A stretch of 11,196 bases of DNA from Gammaproteobacteria bacterium UBA6173. GTDB taxonomy: Bacteria > Pseudomonadota > Gammaproteobacteria > Pseudomonadales > Pseudohongiellaceae. The position numbers and the translations under genes were made by a program. Below the pieces are notes generated by a model. That model had not been told where the DNA came from. It was given only the letters and a program-made list of their open reading frames with translations, and did no database searches. Location: NCBI GenBank assembly GCA_002422225.1, contig DITX01000195.1, positions 11,946 through 23,141 of the forward strand. Reading direction: 5' to 3'. How positions within the stretch are numbered: position 1 is the first letter of the stretch; each line of letters opens with the position of its first letter. This document shows, piece by piece, positions 5,711 through 11,196 of the stretch.

Positions 5711-7612
5711 TCAGGGTGAATCGACAGCTGAGTTGCCGGAAGCGGCAGTGGGCAACACAATGCTGCCCTCTACAAACTGCGCGGCCAGTAGCTCCCGTTG
5801 TATGCTGCCATCATTGCCCATAGACAGTTTGCCGGTTGCCCCTTGGATGCTTACACCCGGAAAATTGGCAAGCTGTGCCAGTCGGTTGTGTAAGCGGTAA
5901 CTGTCTACGCCCATGGCGCGAAGGCGCTCTACAGGTCCCGCGCCAGCTGCAAATGCTTGGGCGGTTGAAGACTTCAACGGGTCATCGGACGTTAATAACC
6001 AGGGAGCATCGATAAATGTAATCCCATTCAGATCGCGATTGACATTCGTGCTGGTGCCGCCATCGTATGCAAGTCCATCATAGATGGCAGGCAAGGCATA
6101 AATAGCGACATCCCCCGCAAAATGGAAGCCCATCGTTGGTCTTATTTGACGGCCTTCCGCAGGATTGGCCAACAGAAATAACACATCAACGTCCTGTCGG
6201 CGCCGCGGTGTAAAAACGAGATTGCTGCGCGGAATGACGCTGCGCAGCTGGATTGCGCGTGCTTCGCTATCATCAACATCAAGCATTCGCCTGATATTGT
6301 CGGAGTAGCTTCCGCTTCCGCCGAAACCGGCAGCAGCCACAACATTCCCGCCCAATTTTTCCCACTCGCTGGTGAACGTGTCCCGGATGCGAGTGTACTC
6401 ATTGCCTGACGGGGTCATGATAACGGCGACTTGATGACCTGCTTGATGTGCCATTTTGACTGTTTGACGAATTTCATCTTCGGGTGCCAGCCCAAACTGA
6501 TATAGATTTGGTGGTGTTGGTACACCCTCATCACCATAGTTCAGGGCCAGTGTAGGCACTCGCAGGGCGGTTTGTGATTGTAGTTGTCGAACAGAATCTT
6601 TGCGCAACGGACCCACGATCAAGTCAAACCCGCCATCCGCAATCTGGTTGTATAGCGGTAAGATATCGGTAATGCCAGTGGTGTCATAAATCTGAATTTC
6701 GGGCACCTGTTGAGACTGACCACGGGCTTCATAATAGGCCGCTAAAAACCCTTCACTGACAGCCTTTCCAGCGGCTTCCGAAAGTGGGAGCATCAGAGCA
6801 ATACGTTCAGCTCGTGTGTTCAGAACGTCAACAGTAAACGACAGTGCCCGCGGCAAATTTTTAGCCGCACTGTGTTGAGTCCAACGGCTTTGCCAGGCTG
6901 CGATGGCCCTGACCTGTTGCTCAACATTGTTACTGGAGCTATTAATCAAATTCACCAGTTCTATCCAGCCCCGCAGCTCATACGAGTCAATTAGCGCACT
7001 TTGAGCTTGTAGGCTGCCGGGCGGGGCTGAAGCCAGAATCTGCCAGATCTGATCAATATTTTGTTCTTGTTGCTCGGGGCGCAACAAAGCCACCATGCGT
7101 GTATGCTCGCGTGCAGCAGCCAGAAACTGATTCATGCCGAGAAACGCTCTTGCCCGTAGTGCCATCAAACGCTGACGAACCTCATTGTTCAATTCATTCG
7201 CGCGTTCAAATGGCGAGCCGTTGAGTAAAATCAAGGCTCGATCGAATTCCCCAGCGTGAATGGCGAGTTCTGCACGGAGCAAGGCTGATCGAGTTCGGAC
7301 GGTCATAGGCCAGTTTGAATCTTCACCCAGACTGCCCAGAATGGCGTATGCGGTGTCTATATCATCATCTGCCAAGGCGAGTTCAGCCGCCTGAATCGTA
7401 AGCTGCTCGGCAAGCGGTGATTGCGCATCTGCTGCCAGTGCAAGTAGTTGATTGATCTCGCTGATTTCCGCTTGTGGCGCGTCAGATGTAACGCCAGACT
7501 GAGCATTATTCGACGCTCTGGAAGCTTGTTGATTCCCTGCGCCTGCGCATTGCAATAGTAAGGTTGCCAATAAGGCAGCAGTTGCCAGACGGTAACAAGT
7601 TTGATTAATCAT
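5711..7612 (-). CDS. lpoA: outer-membrane lipoprotein activator of penicillin-binding protein (LpoA)
   Basis: LpoA reaches from the outer membrane through the periplasm and stimulates the bifunctional peptidoglycan synthase PBP1A. The product has 633 residues (E. coli about 678). The signal peptide ends at L-L-L-Q-C, with acylated C22; Gln at -1 is unusual. A low-complexity Ala/Ser/Gln linker (about 23-47) leads to a helical TPR-like N-terminal domain (about 48-262). The C-terminal domain (about 268-622) has the type I periplasmic-binding-protein fold: IALMLPLSE (271-279), EGFLAAYYEARG (287-298), FDLIVGPLRKDSV (329-341) and VDVLFLLANPAEGRQI (475-490). It is first in the lpoA-yraN-diaA-dolP operon and divergent from rsmI. 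The nearest good Shine-Dalgarno (AGGAG) is 15 bases before the ATG, farther than usual, and there is no ATG, GTG or TTG in between in frame. Confidence 0.94.
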   Translation of the reverse strand: MINQTCYRLATAALLATLLLQCAGAGNQQASRASNNAQSGVTSDAPQAEISEINQLLALAADAQSPLAEQLTIQAAELALADDDIDTAYAILGSLGEDSNWPMTVRTRSALLRAELAIHAGEFDRALILLNGSPFERANELNNEVRQRLMALRARAFLGMNQFLAAAREHTRMVALLRPEQQEQNIDQIWQILASAPPGSLQAQSALIDSYELRGWIELVNLINSSSNNVEQQVRAIAAWQSRWTQHSAAKNLPRALSFTVDVLNTRAERIALMLPLSEAAGKAVSEGFLAAYYEARGQSQQVPEIQIYDTTGITDILPLYNQIADGGFDLIVGPLRKDSVRQLQSQTALRVPTLALNYGDEGVPTPPNLYQFGLAPEDEIRQTVKMAHQAGHQVAVIMTPSGNEYTRIRDTFTSEWEKLGGNVVAAAGFGGSGSYSDNIRRMLDVDDSEARAIQLRSVIPRSNLVFTPRRRQDVDVLFLLANPAEGRQIRPTMGFHFAGDVAIYALPAIYDGLAYDGGTSTNVNRDLNGITFIDAPWLLTSDDPLKSSTAQAFAAGAGPVERLRAMGVDSYRLHNRLAQLANFPGVSIQGATGKLSMGNDGSIQRELLAAQFVEGSIVLPTAASGNSAVDSP

Positions 7613-7644
7613 GTTGATTGTCGAATACTCCTGAAACTCTTTTT

Positions 7645-7653
7645 ATCATAGCA
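7645..7653 (-). promoter_or_regulatory. extended -10 promoter for the lpoA operon
   Basis: On the minus strand the sequence reads TGCTATGAT: TATGAT (5 of 6 to the -10 consensus) with the TG of an extended -10 one base upstream. A weak -35 (TCGCCA, 4 of 6) sits 18 bases farther upstream at 7669-7674. The expected start near 7638 would leave a leader of about 25 bases before the lpoA ATG. Confidence 0.5.
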
Positions 7654-7685
7654 GGCACCACTGGCAGGTGGCGACTTTCCTTATT

Positions 7686-7694
7686 TGCTATCAT
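7686..7694 (+). promoter_or_regulatory. extended -10 promoter for rsmI
   Basis: TGCTATCAT on the plus strand is TATCAT (5 of 6 to the -10 consensus) with an extended -10 TG. No good -35 lies at the normal distance. Transcription would begin near 7701, about 32 bases before the rsmI ATG. It mirrors the lpoA promoter, which faces the other way 32 bases to the left. Confidence 0.4.
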
Positions 7695-7732
7695 CCCAGT
7701 CTCATTTGAAGCACTGCTTGGAAACTAATGTC

Positions 7733-8593
7733 ATGGTACATCAACTAACTGGCTCTGCAGCGTTGTACATTGTTGCAACGCCTATCGGCAATCTGGGTGA
7801 TATCAGCCAGCGCGCAATTGAGGTTCTTAAAAGTGCGGATTTGATTGCAGCCGAGGATACGCGCCACAGCAGCAGACTCACGCAGCATTTTGGTATTGCT
7901 ACGCGCCTTGTTTCGTATCACGATTTTAGTTCTTCTGCACGCGAAGATGCCATTCTCTCTGAACTGAGTGCCGGTCGCAGCGTGGCGCTGATCAGTGATG
8001 CTGGTACGCCACTGATATCTGACCCCGGATACAGTCTGGTTGCCCGCGCACGCTCACTCAACGTGCCGGTTATTCCCATACCCGGTGCCTGTGCGTTGAC
8101 TGCTGCATTATGCGCAGCTGGCCTGCCAACTGACCGGTTTGTTTTTGAGGGGTTTCCTCCTCATAAGCAAGGCGCGCGCCGACAACTGTTCGAATCCTTG
8201 GCTGGCGAACAAAGAACATTGATATTCTATGAGTCTCCTCATCGTATTGCTGACAGTATTCTGGACATGCATGAGGTGTTTGGTGCTCAGCGACAAGCGG
8301 TGATCTGTCGCGAACTGACCAAGACCTGGGAAACCATCCATGGTGACAGTCTCGCGGCGCTGAGTCAGTGGATTTTGGCTGACGATAACAACCGTCGCGG
8401 CGAATTTGTGGTGTTGATTCATGGCGCGCCTGCGCCCGATGAGCAAGAACTTCAACTTGAAGCAGATCGCCAATTACACATACTGCTGGAAGAGTTGCCC
8501 GTGAAACAGGCAGCTGCTCTGGTCGCAAAAATCACTGGCCTCAAGAAAAATGGCTTGTACAAACGAGCACTTGAGTTAGCCGGTGGGCGCTAA
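7733..8593 (+). CDS. rsmI: 16S rRNA (cytidine-1402 2'-O)-methyltransferase RsmI
   Basis: RsmI uses S-adenosylmethionine to methylate the 2'-OH of C1402 in the decoding centre of 16S rRNA, working with RsmH, which modifies the same nucleotide. The product has 286 residues, as in E. coli. It has the tetrapyrrole-methylase fold with family motifs LYIVATPIGNLGDISQRA (11-28), A-A-E-D-T-R-H (39-45), ALISDAGTPLISDPGY (85-100), RTLIFYESPHR (161-171) and RELTKTWETIHG (193-204). The C-terminal G-L-K-K-N-x-L-Y-K-x-A-L (269-280) is also typical. The ATG at 7733 gives the usual N-terminus. Its ribosome binding site is weak (GGA about 10 bases upstream). A TTG at 7685 is in frame but overlaps the candidate promoter. 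The stop codon directly abuts that of convergent ydbL. Confidence 0.96.
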   Translation: MVHQLTGSAALYIVATPIGNLGDISQRAIEVLKSADLIAAEDTRHSSRLTQHFGIATRLVSYHDFSSSAREDAILSELSAGRSVALISDAGTPLISDPGYSLVARARSLNVPVIPIPGACALTAALCAAGLPTDRFVFEGFPPHKQGARRQLFESLAGEQRTLIFYESPHRIADSILDMHEVFGAQRQAVICRELTKTWETIHGDSLAALSQWILADDNNRRGEFVVLIHGAPAPDEQELQLEADRQLHILLEELPVKQAAALVAKITGLKKNGLYKRALELAGGR

Positions 8594-8614
8594 TCAGGGC
8601 TTTCTGACCCACCG
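8581..8614. terminator. two-part hairpin across the abutting rsmI and ydbL stops
   Basis: CGGTGGG (8581-8587) pairs with CCCACCG (8608-8614). Inside, TCAG (8594-8597) pairs with CTGA (8604-8607), leaving a six-base one-sided bulge that holds the rsmI stop. An alternative outer pairing is GTGGGCG (8583-8589) with CGCCCAC (8613-8619). No T-run follows on either strand. It may act as a bidirectional terminator or mRNA 3'-end barrier lying within coding sequence, since there is no intergenic DNA. Confidence 0.35.
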
Positions 8615-8956
8615 CCCACTTGCATCTTCCAGAAAGTGACCCGACCGGGTTGCTTCCACGGCTTTGTTAAACGCTAATTGCGCTACTTGTTCAACACTGA
8701 TGTTGTTCTCCCGCGCTATTTGTTGATATCGCTCTCTGCGTTGGCGATTCACGTCTTCGACAAGGGCGACAACAGCGGGCGGCGCAGACCCCTGCACAAG
8801 GCCGATGTAACCATCGCGTTTTTCACCAATCAGGCCTGTGGCCTTGGCCTCGTCGAGACTTTGAGCCAGCGCCGCTGGCATGCTGATCAGCATTATCCAT
8901 ACCAATGCCATGTAAACCGATATTTTTGTACTTTTATGCAACGTGCTGTTCATCAT
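8594..8956 (-). CDS. ydbL: YdbL family periplasmic protein (DUF1318)
   Basis: YdbL is the third member of the E. coli ydbH-ynbE-ydbL operon and is thought to modulate the YdbH-YnbE intermembrane bridge. The product has 120 residues. A signal peptide with a basic start, a hydrophobic core (about 13-28) and the end A-A-L-A (28-31) implies cleavage after residue 31. The mature part matches the family: L-D-E-A-K-A-x-G-L-I-G-E (34-45), G-Y-I-G-L-V (49-54), V-N-R-Q-R-R-E-R-Y-Q-Q-I-A (69-81), V-E-Q-V-A-Q-L-A (88-95) and the C-terminal G-x-W-V-R-K. Two consecutive ATGs (8956 and 8953) are possible; AAGGA upstream fits the first. The gene ends directly against rsmI. Confidence 0.93.
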   Translation of the reverse strand: MMNSTLHKSTKISVYMALVWIMLISMPAALAQSLDEAKATGLIGEKRDGYIGLVQGSAPPAVVALVEDVNRQRRERYQQIARENNISVEQVAQLAFNKAVEATRSGHFLEDASGRWVRKP

Positions 8957-8999
8957 ATTTTTCCTTTTGCCTCAGGGATTGATCAGTGGCCTTTCAGTC

Positions 9000-9233
9000 T
9001 TAGAAAAGTCCGCTGTCCTCGCTAAAAATGTCATCCAGCTCGCGCTCAACCTTTACCCGAATCTCGTGCTGGATACGCACGTTCAGGTTGATGGTGATTG
9101 GCTCGCTTGGCATAGCCACTTGTACCGTGGGTGTGCAGCCTGCCGTAAATACAGCGCTGAGTGCCAGTATGCAGCCGAGCTTAGCAAGGGTGCCTGACAC
9201 TGGCTGGTCATCCGATTGTTTTATTGCCAGCAT
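9000..9233 (-). CDS. ynbE: YnbE family outer-membrane lipoprotein
   Basis: YnbE is a small outer-membrane lipoprotein that in E. coli assembles into a beta-stranded multimer and joins YdbH to the outer membrane, forming a path for phospholipid transport. The product has 77 residues (E. coli 61). The hydrophobic signal ends at F-T-A-G-C with acylated C33; Thr at -3 departs from the consensus. The mature part is typical: the C-T-P start, E-P-I-T-I-N-L-N-V at 44-52, H-E-I-R-V-K at 56-61, and an acidic tail ending S-G-L-F. The ATG at 9233 has AGAGGA about 10 bases upstream but gives a long n-region with two Asp residues. An in-frame GTG at 9200 would give a more normal 21-residue signal, but its ribosome binding site is poor. 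It lies about 90 bases after ydbH and 43 before ydbL. Confidence 0.92.
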   Translation of the reverse strand: MLAIKQSDDQPVSGTLAKLGCILALSAVFTAGCTPTVQVAMPSEPITINLNVRIQHEIRVKVERELDDIFSEDSGLF

Positions 9234-9324
9234 GTTGAGTACTTCCTCTGTTAGGTCTGGTGTTACTGTAACACGTCATCCTGAATTGCAGCTGAATGTT
9301 GTTGCTTAGAGATATCAGGCTCAT
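9234..9324 (-). other. ydbH-ynbE intergenic segment with a 15-bp palindrome
   Basis: This 91-base gap inside the ydbH-ynbE-ydbL operon contains a perfect 7-1-7 palindrome, GTGTTACTGTAACAC (9260-9274), and the ynbE ribosome binding site near 9244-9249. The palindrome lies 26 bases upstream of the ynbE ATG. I see no convincing sigma70 promoter next to it. Confidence 0.5.
9260..9274. promoter_or_regulatory. perfect 15-bp palindrome, candidate operator
   Basis: GTGTTAC and GTAACAC are exact reverse complements around a single central T. The dyad fits binding by a dimeric regulator better than a hairpin, since pairing would need a larger loop (a 5-bp stem with 5-base loop remains possible). I cannot assign a known regulator. 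Confidence 0.35.
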
Positions 9325-11196
9325 TTACTCCAGCATGTCCTGAAGACGCTCGGCCATATTATCTGCAGCTTGCAGACTTTGCAGCAATGCGGGAATGTTG
9401 TCGCTGATATTCAGATTCAGATTGATACGTTGACCCTGTCCTACATTTGGACTCTGCCCGCGCATCTGCAAGGCCAGATTCAGTTCGCCATGTTCATCAA
9501 AATCCACGCCTGCACTGAGCGTGTCATATTGATAATGCTCCAATGCCTGATAAACCAAATCCAGATTCTGATTGCCGGACGCGATTCCGCCCTGATCGTA
9601 GCGGATGGAGCCGCCTTGTTGTGACGCACTCAGCTGTCCGGCTTCAATTACAGGTTTGAGGCCCTTGAATCTGACAGGCAGTACCCCGCTGATAATGCCG
9701 GTAGCGCTGACTTGTTCATAAGCACTCAAGCTTAGGACTTGTGCAATATCGATATCCGCAATCGCGATATCAAATGTCTCGCCCAGCTCTTCAACACGGT
9801 TTTCCTGCGGCAGGAAGATATCAATTCTGTCTGTGCTGACGGTCCCTCCAAATACCCCGGCGTGCGGGGATAGCAATTGGATCAGGCCGCTGGCTGAATC
9901 CACAGACACTGAACTTTGGACATTAAACAGGGGAATGCCTGGATCTATTGCGCGGATGTCCAATATAAAGTCTGATTGAGTTGCAACGGAATAGTCTGGC
10001 CTGAATGACCAGGTGCTGCTTGCTTCAAGCCCGGAAAAAACAATCTCATCCACAAATCCTGCGAGCTTTCGCAGTTCTAACTGTATTTGACCTTCAGGTT
10101 GCCAGATATCTGAGGCAGGGTCTGCGTGCCAGGCAACATTGCCCTGCGCCGCGACCGTGCCATCCAGCAGGTCTGCATCAAAAGGCAAGGGAGAGACGTA
10201 GCTACTCAAGCGCGCACCAGCGGGAGAGAAGTTAAGCTCTTCCAGTTCAAAGGTGGCCTTGCCCCGTTTGTTGTAGATGCTGTGATCAAGCCTGATAGAA
10301 AACAGCTGGTTTCCCGAGTGGTTTGCAAGCAGATCAATCAACAGTTGATCCGTGTTTAACCATTGCACTTGAGTGCTCCATTGGTAAGGCCAAAAATTAT
10401 AAGGTGCCAATGTGGTGTAAACCTGTGAGACATCCAGCTCGGCCGAGCCAGACAATTGCTGGTACCATGGCCGACTTTGAGTCGCCGACAAATCAAAGCG
10501 CATGTCGAGTTGCTGCAAGTGCAGGGTAAGGCCGCTCAAGCTGGGTGTTTCAGAGTCGGTGCGCGTGCGGATCACTGGGAGTTTCAGTTCGGTGGATTTT
10601 GCATTCAGGGAGGCTTGCATAGCATCAAGATCAATCTCAAACTCCCAGGGCGCTTCCGACATTGCTGCTAACTGTTCAATTCGATAGCCGGTATACCGAC
10701 CAGATTCCATTGAGAAATCAAGAGCGGGGGGTAAGCTTACGTTCAGAGTCCGGGCGTGGTAGCGTAATTCGACATTGCTTGTAAAACCTAGCCCGGCAAT
10801 TTCTAGCTGGGAATCCGGTGACTGGTAGGACGTTAGCCTGACATCAACATGGGCGCTGGCATCACAACCGTCCAGTGCCCTGCATGAACCGTGGATGTCA
10901 TTGATACTGACGCGTGAGTTCATGGTGCCCGTTGTGTTGAACGACAGACTCGTTGTGCCTGTGCTCAGCGAAAACGATTGATCCGTGGTATCCAGTTCAA
11001 GTTGCCACGCTTGGCTGGAGATCAGTTCGATTTGTTGCAAGCTTAAATTTCCATAGCGGGCGGACTCTAAGTTCACGTGCAGGCCCTGAGGAAGCGTTAA
11101 ACCTAACTGGTCAGCTTCATAGCTGAATTCTACTAAGCTGTCGATGCGGACTGCGCTGGATTGAAACCCGGTATCTTCATCTGTTAAGGCGCTGAC
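9325..11196 (-). CDS. ydbH: YdbH family intermembrane phospholipid transport protein, 5'-truncated by window edge
   Basis: YdbH is an AsmA-like protein anchored in the inner membrane. With TamB and YhdP it forms a redundant set needed for moving phospholipid to the outer membrane; the family also carries an older 'dicarboxylate transport' label in Pfam. The frame stays open from the stop at 9325 to the right edge, giving 623 C-terminal residues; E. coli YdbH has about 879. The GTG at 11076 is not the start, because 40 more in-frame codons precede it without a stop. The visible part is rich in alternating polar and hydrophobic beta-strand sequence typical of a lipid-carrying groove. The conserved C-terminal region shows G-I-I-S-G-V-L-P-V-R-F, G-G-S-I-R-Y and an L-N-L-N-I-S-D-N-I-P-A-L-L end. 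The N-terminal membrane anchor lies outside the window. It is followed by ynbE and ydbL in the standard operon order. Confidence 0.92.
   Translation of the reverse strand, partial: VSALTDEDTGFQSSAVRIDSLVEFSYEADQLGLTLPQGLHVNLESARYGNLSLQQIELISSQAWQLELDTTDQSFSLSTGTTSLSFNTTGTMNSRVSINDIHGSCRALDGCDASAHVDVRLTSYQSPDSQLEIAGLGFTSNVELRYHARTLNVSLPPALDFSMESGRYTGYRIEQLAAMSEAPWEFEIDLDAMQASLNAKSTELKLPVIRTRTDSETPSLSGLTLHLQQLDMRFDLSATQSRPWYQQLSGSAELDVSQVYTTLAPYNFWPYQWSTQVQWLNTDQLLIDLLANHSGNQLFSIRLDHSIYNKRGKATFELEELNFSPAGARLSSYVSPLPFDADLLDGTVAAQGNVAWHADPASDIWQPEGQIQLELRKLAGFVDEIVFSGLEASSTWSFRPDYSVATQSDFILDIRAIDPGIPLFNVQSSVSVDSASGLIQLLSPHAGVFGGTVSTDRIDIFLPQENRVEELGETFDIAIADIDIAQVLSLSAYEQVSATGIISGVLPVRFKGLKPVIEAGQLSASQQGGSIRYDQGGIASGNQNLDLVYQALEHYQYDTLSAGVDFDEHGELNLALQMRGQSPNVGQGQRINLNLNISDNIPALLQSLQAADNMAERLQDMLE

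Noticed and set aside
9370..10687. Several plus-strand open frames opposite ydbH
   Set aside because: They lie antisense to a well-supported coding frame, lack recognisable domains, and have compositions typical of shadow frames.

Overview
The window (11,196 bases, roughly half G+C) comes from a gammaproteobacterium. From memory of the family, the gene order petA-petB-petC-sspA-sspB facing dolP-diaA-yraN-lpoA, with rsmI divergent from lpoA, is the arrangement of Pseudomonas aeruginosa; the lpoA-yraN-diaA-dolP/rsmI half is also found in E. coli. I cannot name a genus. There is no mobile element, CRISPR array, tRNA or rRNA, and no gap between genes exceeds about 215 bases, so this is conserved core chromosome.

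Layout. Bases 1-215 are a non-coding leader before petA, with a weak candidate promoter and a perfect 9-bp inverted repeat. Bases 216-2830 encode the respiratory bc1 complex (quinol:cytochrome c oxidoreductase): the Rieske protein PetA, then one 671-residue protein that joins cytochrome b and cytochrome c1. The transcription and proteolysis adaptors sspA (2883-3515) and sspB (3526-3954) follow in the same direction. Convergent to these, on the minus strand, is an envelope operon: lpoA (7612-5711), yraN (5675-5250), diaA (5147-4554) and dolP (4557-3985). The rRNA methyltransferase rsmI (7733-8593) is divergent from lpoA. It meets, stop codon against stop codon, a second minus-strand envelope operon: ydbH (its 5' part lies beyond base 11196), ynbE (9233-9000) and ydbL (8956-8594).

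How the genes work together. The pet genes feed electrons from ubiquinol to cytochrome c. SspA and SspB act on RNA polymerase and on ClpXP substrates. LpoA activates peptidoglycan synthesis from the outer membrane, DolP supports outer-membrane integrity, and YdbH-YnbE-YdbL is a system for moving phospholipid between the two membranes. DiaA controls DnaA-dependent initiation, and RsmI methylates 16S rRNA. Eight of the twelve genes therefore serve the cell envelope or its respiratory chain.

Most unusual features: the in-frame petB-petC fusion, which keeps the c1 signal peptide inside it and seems to carry a scar of the lost petC start; a Rieske cluster-binding loop reading CPHLFC instead of CTHLGC; atypical lipoboxes in all three lipoproteins; a perfect 15-bp palindrome just upstream of ynbE; and the rsmI/ydbL convergence with zero spacing. 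I found no wholly new multi-gene system. The novelty lies in variants of known ones.
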